In this document: positions 26,395-35,556 of the stretch, one piece after another
How the letters are laid out: every line of letters starts with the position of its first letter
How positions within the stretch are numbered: the first letter of the stretch is position 1
Assembly: GCA_029194535.1 (NCBI GenBank)
Contig: JARFXR010000001.1
Location: forward strand, 620,001-684,000
Length of the DNA: 64,000 nucleotides
DNA from: Nitrospira sp.
Lineage (GTDB): Bacteria > Nitrospirota > Nitrospiria > Nitrospirales > Nitrospiraceae
Reading direction: 5' to 3'
The notes under the pieces: model-generated
The model's input: only the letters and a program-made list of their open reading frames with translations
What the model was told of the DNA's origin: nothing
Database searches by the model: none
Program-made: the position numbers and the translations under genes

Positions 26395-27810
26395 ATGTCC
26401 GAGGTCCGTGTCCGATTCGCGCCGAGTCCCACCGGGTTTCTCCATATCGGTGGGGTCAGGACGGCCCTCTTCAATTGGCTCTTTGCCCGCCAGCAGAACG
26501 GAGTATTCGTTCTGCGAATCGAAGATACGGATCAAGGCCGATCGACGGAGGAATCGATCGCAGCCATCATCGAAGGGATGAAATGGGTCGGACTGGATTG
26601 GGATGAGGGGCCCTTCCGTCAGACCGAGCGCGTGGACCTCTATCGCCACCATGCCATGACCCTGTTTGAGCAGGGGCGCGCCTACTGGTGCGTCTGCAGG
26701 CCCGAGGAGCTGGAGACGCGTCGACGGGAAGCCGAGACATTGGGACTCTCGCCGCGCTACGACGGTCGCTGCCGCAACCTCGGTATCGCCCATCCTACCG
26801 GAGAGGCCGCCCTCCGCTTCAAGGCGCCGCAGGACGGCCAGACGGTGGTCGACGACCTGATCAAGGGGAAGGTGGTGTTCGACAACTCGGTATTGGATGA
26901 TCTCATCATCCTTCGGTCGAACGGCTATCCGACCTATAATTTCTCCGTCGTCATCGATGATGCGTTGATGGGGATCACCCACGTCGTACGCGGGGACGAC
27001 CATCTGACCAATACCCCGCGCCAAGTCCCGATCTTCGAGGCTCTTGGTTTCCCGGTTCCCCTGTTCGGCCACTTGCCGATGATTCTGGGGGCGGACAAGG
27101 CCCGCCTCTCGAAGCGACATGGGGCGACGTCGATCATGGCCTACAAAGATATGGGGTATCTGCCCGAAGCCATGGTGAATTATCTGGTTCGACTCGGATG
27201 GTCTCATGGCGATCAGGAGGTTTTTACCAGACAGGAACTGATCGAGAAGTTTTCCTGGGACCACGTACAGAAGTCCGCCGCGGTGTTCAGTCCGGAGAAG
27301 CTTCAGTGGTTGAATGCCGAATATATCCGGACCAGCCGGCCGGAGCGGGTGGCTGACGCGCTGGTTCCTCTACTGGAGTCGGCCGGATTGACGGAGCAGG
27401 TTCGCTCGGTGTCGAAGGAATGGTTGGCCCAAGTTGTCGTGCTGGTCAAGGAGCGGGTAAAGACGCTGGCCGATATGGTGATGTGGGTTACGCCCTATTT
27501 CGGCGAAGCGGTCCCATTCGATGAGGAGGCCGCAAAAAAATTCCTGACGCCGGCCGCCGCTCCGGTTCTGGCAAAGCTGTTGGCGCGGTTCGAGGCGTTC
27601 CGGACCTATTCTAAGCCGGATTGGGAGGACACCTTCAAGAAGCTGGTCGAAGAGGAAGGGTGGAAGATGGGACAACTGGCGCAGCCGGTCCGCGTCGCGC
27701 TCACCGGCCGTACTGCGAGTCCAGGCCTCTTCGAAGTGATGGAGGTACTCGGTCGGGACCGAACTCTATTCAGGCTTCAGCAGGGGATCGAACGGGCGAG
27801 AAACTCCTAG
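26395..27810 (+). CDS. gltX: Glutamyl-tRNA synthetase
   Basis: This 471-aa class I synthetase has the HIGH motif in PSPTGFLHIGG, KMSKS equivalent LSKRH (ADKARLSKRHGA) and the anticodon-binding alpha-helical C-terminus. It charges tRNA-Glu. Two tRNA-Gln genes follow, and a separate GlnRS is present at 33.8 kb, so this enzyme need not mischarge tRNA-Gln. The ATG at 26395 follows AAAGGTAAACC. Its promoter lies in the divergent gap shared with the flavin oxidoreductase. Confidence 0.96.
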   Translation: MSEVRVRFAPSPTGFLHIGGVRTALFNWLFARQQNGVFVLRIEDTDQGRSTEESIAAIIEGMKWVGLDWDEGPFRQTERVDLYRHHAMTLFEQGRAYWCVCRPEELETRRREAETLGLSPRYDGRCRNLGIAHPTGEAALRFKAPQDGQTVVDDLIKGKVVFDNSVLDDLIILRSNGYPTYNFSVVIDDALMGITHVVRGDDHLTNTPRQVPIFEALGFPVPLFGHLPMILGADKARLSKRHGATSIMAYKDMGYLPEAMVNYLVRLGWSHGDQEVFTRQELIEKFSWDHVQKSAAVFSPEKLQWLNAEYIRTSRPERVADALVPLLESAGLTEQVRSVSKEWLAQVVVLVKERVKTLADMVMWVTPYFGEAVPFDEEAAKKFLTPAAAPVLAKLLARFEAFRTYSKPDWEDTFKKLVEEEGWKMGQLAQPVRVALTGRTASPGLFEVMEVLGRDRTLFRLQQGIERARNS

Positions 27811-27823
27811 GCTGCGCGTCGAA

Positions 27824-27892
27824 GGATGCTCAAAACGGTCACCAACAAGGCCGCGGCGAGCGGGGATGCGAGGCGCACGCTTTTCAGCACCC
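27824..27892. repeat. Compact 69-bp copy of the interspersed element
   Basis: The ends GGATGCTCAAAA and TTTTCAGCACCC are imperfect inverted repeats. The interior AAGGCCGCGGCGAGC and GCGAGGCGCAC matches the interior of the 116-bp element (reverse complement of 13926-14041). It lies 13 bp after the gltX stop. The match was made by eye. Confidence 0.5.
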
Positions 27893-27938
27893 TTCAACTT
27901 GACGGACTCAGGACCCTTATATTACTGTGAATGCCGGT

Positions 27939-28012
27939 TGGGGGATCGTCTAGCGGTAGGACGTCAGTCTCTGGATCTGACTACCTAGGTTCGATTCCTA
28001 GTCCCCCAGCCA
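27939..28012 (+). tRNA. tRNA-Gln (anticodon CTG)
   Basis: Acceptor TGGGGGA pairs with TCCCCCA; the anticodon loop CTCTGGA gives CTG; the T loop is TTCGATT and CCA is encoded. One mismatch closes the anticodon stem. It is about 130 bp downstream of gltX. Confidence 0.93.
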
Positions 28013-28063
28013 ATAATCTTTTTTCTCACGTCTCATCTGCTATCGTGGAGTCCCATGCCGCGC

Positions 28064-28137
28064 TGGGGGATCGTCTAGCGGTAGGACGCCGGCCTTTGGA
28101 GCCGGCTACCTAGGTTCGATTCCTAGTCCCCCAGCCA
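28064..28137 (+). tRNA. tRNA-Gln (anticodon TTG)
   Basis: It is nearly identical to the preceding tRNA except in the anticodon arm. The loop CTTTGGA gives TTG and the stem GCCGG/CCGGC is perfect. CCA is encoded (28135-28137). An integrase remnant begins one base beyond the 3' end, marking this gene as a former attachment site. Confidence 0.94.
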
Positions 28138-28350
28138 TTATCTTCGCCCTGTACTGGCTCCAGGTCGCAGCACATCCTCCTCCTCGGTCCTCTCCTTCCC
28201 TGTGGGCGTGGTTGCGGTTTTGGTATCGGTCCCACTCAAACTTCCTCGGTTCACGGCTTCGCGCAGATGCTCCGAAGCGAGATGGAATGACCGGAGTGTG
28301 GTTTGAATGTTCCGGTGGCCGAGGCTCGTTGCCGCATCATGTGACTTGTC
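28138..28350 (-). pseudogene. C-terminal remnant of a tyrosine recombinase at tRNA-Gln
   Basis: The minus-strand frame ending at the TAA at 28138-28140 reads SLGHRNIQTTLRSFHLASEH and then a tail of ~45 residues. The LGHRNIQTT segment is the box around the last catalytic histidine of integrases; the nucleophile tyrosine position is Phe here (LRSFHLA). Upstream the frame soon meets stops, so R and HxxR boxes are gone. The fragment abuts the 3' end of tRNA-Gln, the same geometry as the intact integrase at tRNA-Lys. Confidence 0.7.
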
Positions 28351-28490
28351 ACATCTCCTAGATCATACGGCGCTTTCCCCTCCGTCCCGGGGCCCCGTTC
28401 GCGCGATTGCGATTGTCACTCCCGCTGCTTCATACCCTCCGGCCCACAGGTTTTGGCGAGTCCGCCATTCCTTGTGGTAGACTTGCTCCG

Positions 28491-28835
28491 ATGCAACCTC
28501 TCAGGTCATCTGTCCCAGTCCTCTGGCTTGCCCTGCTCTTGTCGCTGTCAACCACCGCCGATCGGGTAATCGACCTCGTATTTGAAGAACCGGAGCCTAC
28601 CGCGTCCGTCCCAGCAACGACCGAGGAACCTGATAACGCCGCAGAACATCTCCTCATCCCGTCGCAGCGTGCCGTCGAAAGTACCGCGGACACCATCGTG
28701 ATATCCGCGACAACGGCCCTCGCGCTTACGACCATCACGGTCGCTCCAATGATCGACGGTTTTCTGAGAGCAGCTTCGCCGCCTCACCGCGCCCGCAGTA
28801 GTCCCGTCTCTTTCACCGTCCCACTTCGCATCTAG
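28491..28835 (+). CDS. Small exported hypothetical protein (114 aa)
   Basis: The N-terminus has a signal-peptide or membrane-anchor segment (SSVPVLWLALLLSLSTTA, ~6-23), followed by an acidic stretch (FEEPEPTASVPATTEEPD) and a hydrophobic segment TTALALTTITVAPMI. I recognise no family. It precedes the Omp85-like gene by 75 bp in the same direction and may belong with it. The ATG at 28491 is chosen to place the hydrophobic segment near the N-terminus. Confidence 0.45.
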   Translation: MQPLRSSVPVLWLALLLSLSTTADRVIDLVFEEPEPTASVPATTEEPDNAAEHLLIPSQRAVESTADTIVISATTALALTTITVAPMIDGFLRAASPPHRARSSPVSFTVPLRI

Positions 28836-28910
28836 AGCATCCAGCGTCTCCACGTCTTGCGCTCGTCCAGAGTAGTGGATGAGCATGTCATCGTCTCATG
28901 GAGGCCTGTG

Positions 28911-30215
28911 ATGCAACACGTCTTTGTCACGCACTATGGCGTATCCGTCTTCCTACGGGTTTTCGTCACGTTGTGTGCGGGGTGGACATTCACACACTCA
29001 TTCGCCTGTTGTGCATTTGCCGCAAATCGTATCGCGGAGGGGGAAACGATCTGGATCACAACGATCCATCTTGAGGGATTGCTTCATACGAAACCGGAGA
29101 CCGTTGAGCGGTTACTGCCTCGCCCTGTGCCCGCAGAATTCAGCCAGGTCGAGGTGGACGAGTTTGAGCGTCGAGTGCGGAATCTCAGTTTGTTCGATCA
29201 TGTGCAGGTGCGACGAGAGGACGAGATCCTGACCGTGACGGTTCAGGAAAAGATTACCCTCGCGCCCATCTTGAGCTTCACCAGCGGGTCCTCGCTCAAA
29301 GACCTGAATGCGACAGTCGGCCTGGTTGAGTACAACCTCTGGGGAACCGGCACGCAACTCGGGGGACAGTTCAATTACAGTCAACGAGGGCCGAATGTCG
29401 AACTGTGGCTTTCGCAACACGCCTTTGAACCCCATCGCTGGGCCAAAGAGATCAAGGGATCCTACAATGTGAATGGGATTCGGTTTGCTGATTCAACGGC
29501 AAGCTGGAACCGGAATCGCATCGGGACTGAACTCGAGCTGAAGGGGCCCTATCGGTATGGGTCGCCCCTGCGGTATGAGGTGGTCGTCAAATTTTACCGC
29601 GAGCTCGTGGAGCGCGAGACCGGACCGAACCAACCGCCCAACGGGTATTACGTCGGGATCATCCCGGAACTAACCTGGGACCAGTATCACTGGCACGATC
29701 TTGTACCTCGCGGGTACCGAATCGTCCTCGAACTTCGGCCTGGATACTTCTTCGGGCCGAATCAGCAGCGTCATGAAGCTGAGTTACGGTATCTCCAAGG
29801 TATCCCCTTGGGATCCTCCACCGTCTTCATGATCAACGGCGTGGCCGAGGCGGTCAACGTCACCGACAATCCAAACCACAGTTTATTGATCGGCAGCATT
29901 ACCGGCGTCAGAGGTCTATCCGACAACCTATATCGGACGAGGGCCCAGTCCTACGCCAATCTGGAACTCCGGCACGCCGTCAGACTGGCGCCGCGTTGGG
30001 CCGTGCAAGGTGTGCTCTTTTCCGATGTTGGGACGTTTCAGCCGTTTGCCTCAACAGGACGTCCAGAGGATTGGCAAACGGCAGTGAACACAGGTGTCGG
30101 GGTTCGGATCATTCCGACCTTTCTGTCGAACACCTTGTTCCGTCTGGACCTGGCCCAACTGTGGAGACCTGAACCGAACAGTCTCGTCCAGATCGGTATC
30201 ACGCAATATTTTTGA
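28911..30215 (+). CDS. Omp85/TamA-like outer-membrane beta-barrel protein with one POTRA-like domain
   Basis: The 434-aa protein has a signal peptide (HYGVSVFLRVFVTLCAGWTF region). One POTRA-like domain follows (IWITTIHLEGLLHTKPETVERLL, FERRVRNLSLFDHVQV), then a beta-rich barrel from about residue 120 ending GITQYF, with the terminal aromatic residue that BAM recognises. BamA has five POTRA domains, so this is not BamA. It may secrete or insert a partner protein; the PKD lipoprotein gene downstream is a possible client by position only. Confidence 0.75.
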   Translation: MQHVFVTHYGVSVFLRVFVTLCAGWTFTHSFACCAFAANRIAEGETIWITTIHLEGLLHTKPETVERLLPRPVPAEFSQVEVDEFERRVRNLSLFDHVQVRREDEILTVTVQEKITLAPILSFTSGSSLKDLNATVGLVEYNLWGTGTQLGGQFNYSQRGPNVELWLSQHAFEPHRWAKEIKGSYNVNGIRFADSTASWNRNRIGTELELKGPYRYGSPLRYEVVVKFYRELVERETGPNQPPNGYYVGIIPELTWDQYHWHDLVPRGYRIVLELRPGYFFGPNQQRHEAELRYLQGIPLGSSTVFMINGVAEAVNVTDNPNHSLLIGSITGVRGLSDNLYRTRAQSYANLELRHAVRLAPRWAVQGVLFSDVGTFQPFASTGRPEDWQTAVNTGVGVRIIPTFLSNTLFRLDLAQLWRPEPNSLVQIGITQYF

Positions 30216-30820
30216 ATGAAAATATTCGACAAAAAACATCCCTCTGAACCCTCAAGGCCAAGGCGCCTAACACGTGCACCGCCCCACGCCGGCGACGCCC
30301 AGTTATCCGGTCGGATCCGAAAAAGCCTGACCTGTCAGATAGCGCACGCATTCCCTGGCTCAAAGAACAAGGCGAGCGGAAATTCGGTGTCGCTCTCCAC
30401 TTGGACGTTGCGAATGGGAAAGTGGAGGGTCTGACGGACCGTGGCAAGGAAGTCGGAATGGGTGCCGGGGTGCGTTGTGCTGAACAGGGTCGGCCGCCGT
30501 GTGTGCCAAGGCCCAGTCCATAATAGAACACGACCTGAGCAACCGAGGGCTGTATGGTCATCCCTCCACGCATGACGAATTCGACAATGTGACCAGCCGG
30601 GCCATCAGTCAAATTATGTTTATGTATCAGTAGCTTACAAGCCGCTCGCGAGTTAGTATGATTCACCAGTCAGCTCCTACAGGTCGAATACTTACTGCGG
30701 TCTCCCCTCATCAAAAATAGATCACTAAAAATAGGTCACTTACTTGCCATGCACCGTCATGGCATAGGCTTTGCTGTTGCCTCACCCGACCTTCATGATG
30801 ATGACCAGTATTGAGAAAGC
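30216..30820. other. Gap of about 600 bp holding a decayed gene
   Basis: Apart from the frameshifted minus-strand remnant at 30335-30600, the region is featureless to me. The part at 30690-30800 is more AT-rich and probably holds the promoter of the PKD lipoprotein gene. Confidence 0.4.
30335..30600 (-). pseudogene. Frameshifted remnant of an unidentified gene
   Basis: Two minus-strand frames look protein-like in succession. The first reads GHIVEFVMRGGMTIQPSVA up to about 30480; the second (shifted by two) reads FLATVRQTLHFPIRNVQV and ends PLALFFEPGNACAI at a TGA (30335-30337). One frameshift near 30470-30490 would join them. No family is recognised. A sequencing error would have the same appearance. 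Confidence 0.35.
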
Positions 30821-32704
30821 ATGTTGAACCGCAATCGGGGGCGCGCTGCAGACATCGTGCGGGTTGCCCTATTTGTTTTCGCATCAACCGTCGGTCTGAT
30901 TGGTCTTAGCGCTTGCGGCGAGGGCGGCAATGTTGCTGTTCCTCCCGCTGACGTCCCGGCCAGTACCACACCAGTCGCCAACGCGGGCCCGAACCTGGTG
31001 AATATCCCCGCTGGCACCCCCATTACCCTGAACGGCAGCGCCAGTACCGACCCGCTTGGTCATCCACTTGCCTACAATTGGACCCTCGTCAGCAAGCCGG
31101 CCGGCAGCGGCGCGGACCTGGCGAATCCGGCGAGCGTCTCCCCAAGCTTTACGGTCGACCGCGACGGCGTCTACAAGGCCCAACTCGTCGTCAACAATGG
31201 CGTGGAAAACAGCGTGCCTGATACCGTGAACATCTCCACCATGAATGAGCCGCCGGTGGCCAATGCCGGCCCAGATCAGGGAGTCAAGGCTCTGGGATCG
31301 TTCGTCACCCTGAACGGCAGCGCGAGCAGTGACCCCAACGGGGATCCGCTCACCTACAGTTGGACTCTGCTCAGCAAGCCGGCCGGCAGCGGCGCGGACC
31401 TGGCGAATCCGGCGAGCGCCTCTCCAAGCTTTACGGTCGACCGCGACGGTACCTATACGGCGCAACTCACCGTGAACGATGGCCGGCAGAACAGCGCTCC
31501 CGATACTGTGAAGATCTCCACCGCGAATGTTCCCCCGGTGGCCAACGCCGGTTCCGACCAGACGAGCAAGGCCGTCGGATCGCTCATTACCCTGAACGGC
31601 AGTGCGAGCAGTGACCCCAACGGGGATTCGCTCACCTACAGTTGGACTCTGGTCAGCAAGCCGGCCGGCAGCGGCGCGGACTTGCCGAATCCGACCAGCG
31701 CCTCTCCAAGCTTTACAGTCGATCGCGACGGCACCTATACGGCGCAACTCGTCGTGAACGATGGCACGCAGAACAGCGCCCCCGACAATGTGAACATCAC
31801 TACGGTGAATGAGCCGCCGGTGGCCAAGGCTGGACCTGACCAGGCGGGCAAGGCCATCGGATCGCTCATTACCCTGAACGGCAGTGCGAGCAGTGACCCC
31901 AACGGGGATTCGCTCACCTACAGTTGGACTCTGCTCAGCAAGCCGGCCGGCAGCGGCGCGGACCTGGCGAATCCGGGGAGCGCCTCTCCAAGCTTTACAG
32001 TCGATCGCGACGGCACCTATACGGCGCAACTCGTCGTCAACGATGGCCGGCAGAACAGCCCCCCCGACAGCGTCATCATCACCACGGTGACCAACGGGGG
32101 CACCGTCCGCCAGACGCTCGCCGCAGACAACTTCAATCGCTCCGACAGTGCGGATTTGGGAAGCGCCTGGGGATCCGGCTACACCGACAAAGTCCCAGCG
32201 ATGATCGTGTCGCAACAGGTGCGGGCCATCGATACCAATCTAGCCGACCCCAAATCGGCGGAATCGTATAACGCCGTGGCGCCTCCGAGCGATCAGTGGT
32301 GCCAAGTCACGCTGGGAACATGGACCGGCTCGGAGGATCGAGAACTCGGCTGTATCTTGCGCGCGCAACCTGCCCCCACGGTCGACTGGTACTGGTGTTA
32401 CGCACGCGCCAACGGGGCCCGCAATGCGGCGATTGTCAGCCATCACCCGGGCGGTGCGGGCGATACCAACCTGGCGAGTGATTTTTCGGTGGAGTGGGCC
32501 GCGGGCGACAAGCTCCGCTGTGAAGCCCAAGGCACATCGCTCCGTCTTTACCGGATTCCCGCCGGCACCAGCACTGAGACGCTGCTGCTGTCCGCGACGG
32601 ACGGCGAATTTACCGGCGGCAGGACCGGACTTCTGCTATGGATGAAAACAGGCGGTGATTTGTCACATGCCACGGTGGATGATTTTTCGATGGGCCGGTT
32701 TTAG
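30821..32704 (+). CDS. Lipoprotein with four near-identical PKD-type repeats and a lectin-like C-terminal domain
   Basis: The signal peptide ends in a lipobox LSAC (Cys32), so the 627-aa protein is probably membrane-anchored. Four 94-residue repeats follow, each with ANAGPDQ, TLNGSASSDPNGD, YSWTLLSKPAGSGAD and FTVDRDGTYTAQL motifs of PKD/Ig-like domains. The last ~190 residues (DNFNRSDSADLGSAWG onward) resemble a concanavalin-like beta-sandwich. Such proteins act in surface adhesion or glycan binding. The repeats are almost identical in DNA, indicating recent duplication or gene conversion. Confidence 0.85.
   Translation: MLNRNRGRAADIVRVALFVFASTVGLIGLSACGEGGNVAVPPADVPASTTPVANAGPNLVNIPAGTPITLNGSASTDPLGHPLAYNWTLVSKPAGSGADLANPASVSPSFTVDRDGVYKAQLVVNNGVENSVPDTVNISTMNEPPVANAGPDQGVKALGSFVTLNGSASSDPNGDPLTYSWTLLSKPAGSGADLANPASASPSFTVDRDGTYTAQLTVNDGRQNSAPDTVKISTANVPPVANAGSDQTSKAVGSLITLNGSASSDPNGDSLTYSWTLVSKPAGSGADLPNPTSASPSFTVDRDGTYTAQLVVNDGTQNSAPDNVNITTVNEPPVAKAGPDQAGKAIGSLITLNGSASSDPNGDSLTYSWTLLSKPAGSGADLANPGSASPSFTVDRDGTYTAQLVVNDGRQNSPPDSVIITTVTNGGTVRQTLAADNFNRSDSADLGSAWGSGYTDKVPAMIVSQQVRAIDTNLADPKSAESYNAVAPPSDQWCQVTLGTWTGSEDRELGCILRAQPAPTVDWYWCYARANGARNAAIVSHHPGGAGDTNLASDFSVEWAAGDKLRCEAQGTSLRLYRIPAGTSTETLLLSATDGEFTGGRTGLLLWMKTGGDLSHATVDDFSMGRF
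30971..32098 (+). repeat. Four tandem 282-bp coding repeats (PKD units)
   Basis: Unit boundaries fall at 30971, 31253, 31535 and 31817, each exactly 94 codons. Units 2-4 share long identical stretches. Unit 1 is the most diverged. Exact spacing and identity make copy-number variation by recombination likely. Confidence 0.9.
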
Positions 32705-32934
32705 ACGACAGCTCAATCGCCTCCCAGTGCCACCCTGACCCTGGTCCTTCTGCCGCTTGCTTCAGCCGTCGCTTCGTTCACTGACATGCCCATTGCAGCG
32801 AGGCCAGGTCGATGACCCGCCCCATTACCCGCCATGAAACGGAGGAGCGACTATCGATGGTAGCCGCTGAAGCGGGATTCGGGGTAGTCTGTGAGAGTTC
32901 CGGTAAGGTAGGCCGATCGCCGGGGCGATCCGAC

Positions 32935-33150
32935 TCAGATCTGCGTATTCTTGCCCACCTGTTGGCCGGCTTCCTGAGTCGATTCTCCGGAAGGTTCTGA
33001 GGGCAGTTCCATCGTCAAGTTCGGTCCCGGCACACGGTATTCTTCCGCGGCCCAGGTGCCCAGGTCGGTGAGCTGGCAGCGTTCCGAGCAGAACGGACGC
33101 CAGGGGTTGGCTTTCCACGTCGTCGGTCGGCGGCACAGGGGGCAGTTCAT
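32935..33150 (-). CDS. yacG: YacG, zinc-binding DNA gyrase inhibitor
   Basis: The 71-aa protein has four zinc cysteines at C3, C6, C21 and C25 (MNCPLC and FCSERC), followed by the YacG signature [16 protein letters not shown]. YacG binds GyrB and blocks DNA binding by gyrase. The C-terminal tail is variable in the family, as here. I set the start at the ATG at 33150 directly before NCPLC. No coaE neighbour is visible. Confidence 0.9.
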   Translation of the reverse strand: MNCPLCRRPTTWKANPWRPFCSERCQLTDLGTWAAEEYRVPGPNLTMELPSEPSGESTQEAGQQVGKNTQI

Positions 33151-33286
33151 GCCCGGAATTTTATCATAGTGGGTTGGCACCCTTCCCCGCCTTCATGCGC
33201 GGTGTCCGTCCTCTTTCGACTAACCTGTCAACGGCCTGCTCACAAGGAAAGGCATCGTCACGAACGATGGAGCCTGCCCCGAGGGA

Positions 33287-33622
33287 TCAGCTGGGCCGGG
33301 GCTGACTCAAGTTGGTGGTTTGAAGCAACCGATGTAGGCGGTGTTGATCGATTTCCGACAGGCCCATGAATTCAACCCCGAATTCTCCGTGCTCGCTCCA
33401 GCGCACCGCGGCCGACTCGATCGTGATGGGCGATCCCAAATCCGTGGCGCGAATCAAAATCCTTACCGCCGAGCCCGACCGGACGGAGGTCGTGCTGGCG
33501 ACCGCGCAGCCGCCTGCAGAGAGGTCGTACATCGTACCCTCCCGAATCAGCCTGTTGCCGGTCGTGGAGAAGTAGACCTGCATATCGACGGGGACACGAG
33601 GATGCATACGACATTCAATCAT
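33287..33622 (-). CDS. PilZ-domain protein
   Basis: The 111-aa single-domain PilZ protein has the c-di-GMP signature. RxxxR lies in RMHPR (residues 5-9) and D-x-S-x-x-G in DLSAGG (33-38). Partner proteins, often for motility or polysaccharide, are not encoded nearby. The ATG at 33622 follows AAGGAG and places RxxxR at the N-terminus; longer frames upstream are not conserved-looking. Confidence 0.88.
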   Translation of the reverse strand: MIECRMHPRVPVDMQVYFSTTGNRLIREGTMYDLSAGGCAVASTTSVRSGSAVRILIRATDLGSPITIESAAVRWSEHGEFGVEFMGLSEIDQHRLHRLLQTTNLSQPRPS

Positions 33623-33792
33623 TCGGTAGTCTCCTTCGTTTGAAACGAGACCGCGACTGCCCTGAGTGTAACAAACCCGCTGGTGCGGTAAAGCAATCAA
33701 AGGGTTTCGGCGGCAGGGAGACCAGACCGGAAACGAAATAGCGGAGTCCTCCGAGGAGGGATAGCTCAGAAACAGCGGAGGCCGGAACGAGA

Positions 33793-35487
33793 TCACGTTG
33801 GCCCGGGCCGCTTCACCGCTTTGGCCCAGGCATCCTTGAGCGACACCGTCCGATTGAAGACTGGTTTCCCAGGCATGGAGTCCGAATCCGCGCAGAAATA
33901 GCCCAGCCGTTCGAACTGAAACTTGGCACCGGGCACAACCTGATTGAGGCTCGGTTCGACCAAGCAGCCGGTCAGGACTTCCAAGGACTGCGGATTGAGA
34001 TAGGCGGTCCAATCGTGATCGGGAGGCACCTTGGCCAGATCCGTCGTGAGTAACGGGTTGTAGAGGCGGACTTCCGCTTTGGCGGCGTGTGCAGCCGAGA
34101 CCCAGTGGATCGTCGCTTTCACCTTTCGTTTGGCCTCTGCCGCGCCGCTCCTGGTTTCGGGGTCGTAGGTGCAGTGCAGCTCGGTGACCTGGCCGCTGAC
34201 CGGGTCTTTGACGACGCCAAGGCACTTGACGATGTACGCGTATCGGAGCCGGACTTCTCGTCCCGGAGCGAGACGGAAGAATTCTTTTGGAGGCTCTTCG
34301 AGGAAGTCGTCTTGTTCGATATAGAGCGTCCTGGAGAACGGAACCTTTCTGGTGCCTGCGGAGGGGTCCTCAGGATTGTTGACGGCATCCAGCTCTTCCG
34401 TCTTGTCGGCCGGATAGTTCTCAATCACAATTTTCAGCGGCTTCAGCACCGCCATGACACGATGAGAACGCTTGTTGAGGTCCTCGCGGATGAAATACTC
34501 GAGCAGCTGCATCTCCACCAAGGCATCGCGTTTGGCCACGCCGATGTGATCACAGAATGCGCGGATGGCTTCCGGTGTGTAGCCGCGCCGGCGAAGCCCT
34601 TTGATGGTCGGCAGCCGGGGATCGTCCCAGCCGGCGACCAGCTTGCGCTCGACCAGTTCGAGCAACTTGCGTTTGCTCATGACCGCCTGCTCGATGTTCA
34701 GCCGCGCGAACTCGATCTGCTGCGGGCGATGCCGAGTCTCGGCTTCCGCCACGACCCAGTCATAGAGCGGTCGGTGATCTTCGAACTCCAGAGTACAGAT
34801 CGAGTGGGTGATGCCCTCGATGGCATCGGACAGCGGATGGGCGTAGTCGTAGGACGGATACAGGCACCAGGTCGAGCCGGTCCGATAATGGGCTGCATGC
34901 CTGATGCGGTAGAGCACCGGATCGCGGAGATTCATATTGGGAGATGCCATGTCGATCTTCGCCCGGAGCACGTGCGTCCCGTCGGGAAATTCTCCCGCCC
35001 TCATCCTCCGGAAGAGCGTCAGATTTTCCTCCACGGGCCGGTCGCGATAGGGGCTGTTCTTCCCCGGTTCCGTCAGAGTCCCTCGATAGCTCCGCATCTC
35101 ATCGGCGCTCAGGCTGTCGACATAGGCCAGGCCCTTCGTGATCAACCGCTCGGCGACGCCATAGAGCTGTTCGAAGTAATCGGACGCAAAGAACATCTTG
35201 CCCTGCCAATCAAACCCCAGCCATCGCACGTCGTCCTCGATCGACCGGACGTACGAGAGATCCTCGGTCGTGGGATTGGTGTCGTCGAACCGGAGATGGC
35301 AGACCCCCTTTGGATCTTCTTGAGCTAATCCAAAGTTCAGACAGATCGACTTGGCGTGGCCGATGTGGAGATGGCCGTTCGGCTCCGGCGGAAAGCGTGT
35401 GATGACGCGACCGCCGTGCTTCCCGGCCGCCCGGTCGGCCAGCACGATGTCGCGGATGAAATTGGAGGCGGCGGTCGAATCGGTCAC
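33793..35487 (-). CDS. glnS: Glutaminyl-tRNA synthetase
   Basis: The 564-aa class I synthetase has the HIGH motif in [15 protein letters not shown], the KMSKS equivalent VMSKRKL and the two-barrel anticodon-binding C-terminus. It charges both tRNA-Gln genes at 28 kb directly. Many bacteria lack GlnRS and use GatCAB instead, so its presence is informative. The start is the ATG at 35487 ([10 protein letters not shown]). It is a stand-alone gene. Confidence 0.96.
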   Translation of the reverse strand: MTDSTAASNFIRDIVLADRAAGKHGGRVITRFPPEPNGHLHIGHAKSICLNFGLAQEDPKGVCHLRFDDTNPTTEDLSYVRSIEDDVRWLGFDWQGKMFFASDYFEQLYGVAERLITKGLAYVDSLSADEMRSYRGTLTEPGKNSPYRDRPVEENLTLFRRMRAGEFPDGTHVLRAKIDMASPNMNLRDPVLYRIRHAAHYRTGSTWCLYPSYDYAHPLSDAIEGITHSICTLEFEDHRPLYDWVVAEAETRHRPQQIEFARLNIEQAVMSKRKLLELVERKLVAGWDDPRLPTIKGLRRRGYTPEAIRAFCDHIGVAKRDALVEMQLLEYFIREDLNKRSHRVMAVLKPLKIVIENYPADKTEELDAVNNPEDPSAGTRKVPFSRTLYIEQDDFLEEPPKEFFRLAPGREVRLRYAYIVKCLGVVKDPVSGQVTELHCTYDPETRSGAAEAKRKVKATIHWVSAAHAAKAEVRLYNPLLTTDLAKVPPDHDWTAYLNPQSLEVLTGCLVEPSLNQVVPGAKFQFERLGYFCADSDSMPGKPVFNRTVSLKDAWAKAVKRPGPT

Positions 35488-35556
35488 TTTGGTCCTGTAC
35501 TGATAGGAAACAGGTCTGCCGGCTGTTCTATCACAAGAATCAGCGGCGGTGAAGGG

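Noticed and set aside
30884-32215. 443-codon open frame antisense to the PKD lipoprotein
   Set aside because: It mirrors the 282-bp repeats of the plus-strand gene, has no ribosome site and reads as repetitive Arg/Gly-rich sequence. The plus strand has a lipobox and recognisable domains.
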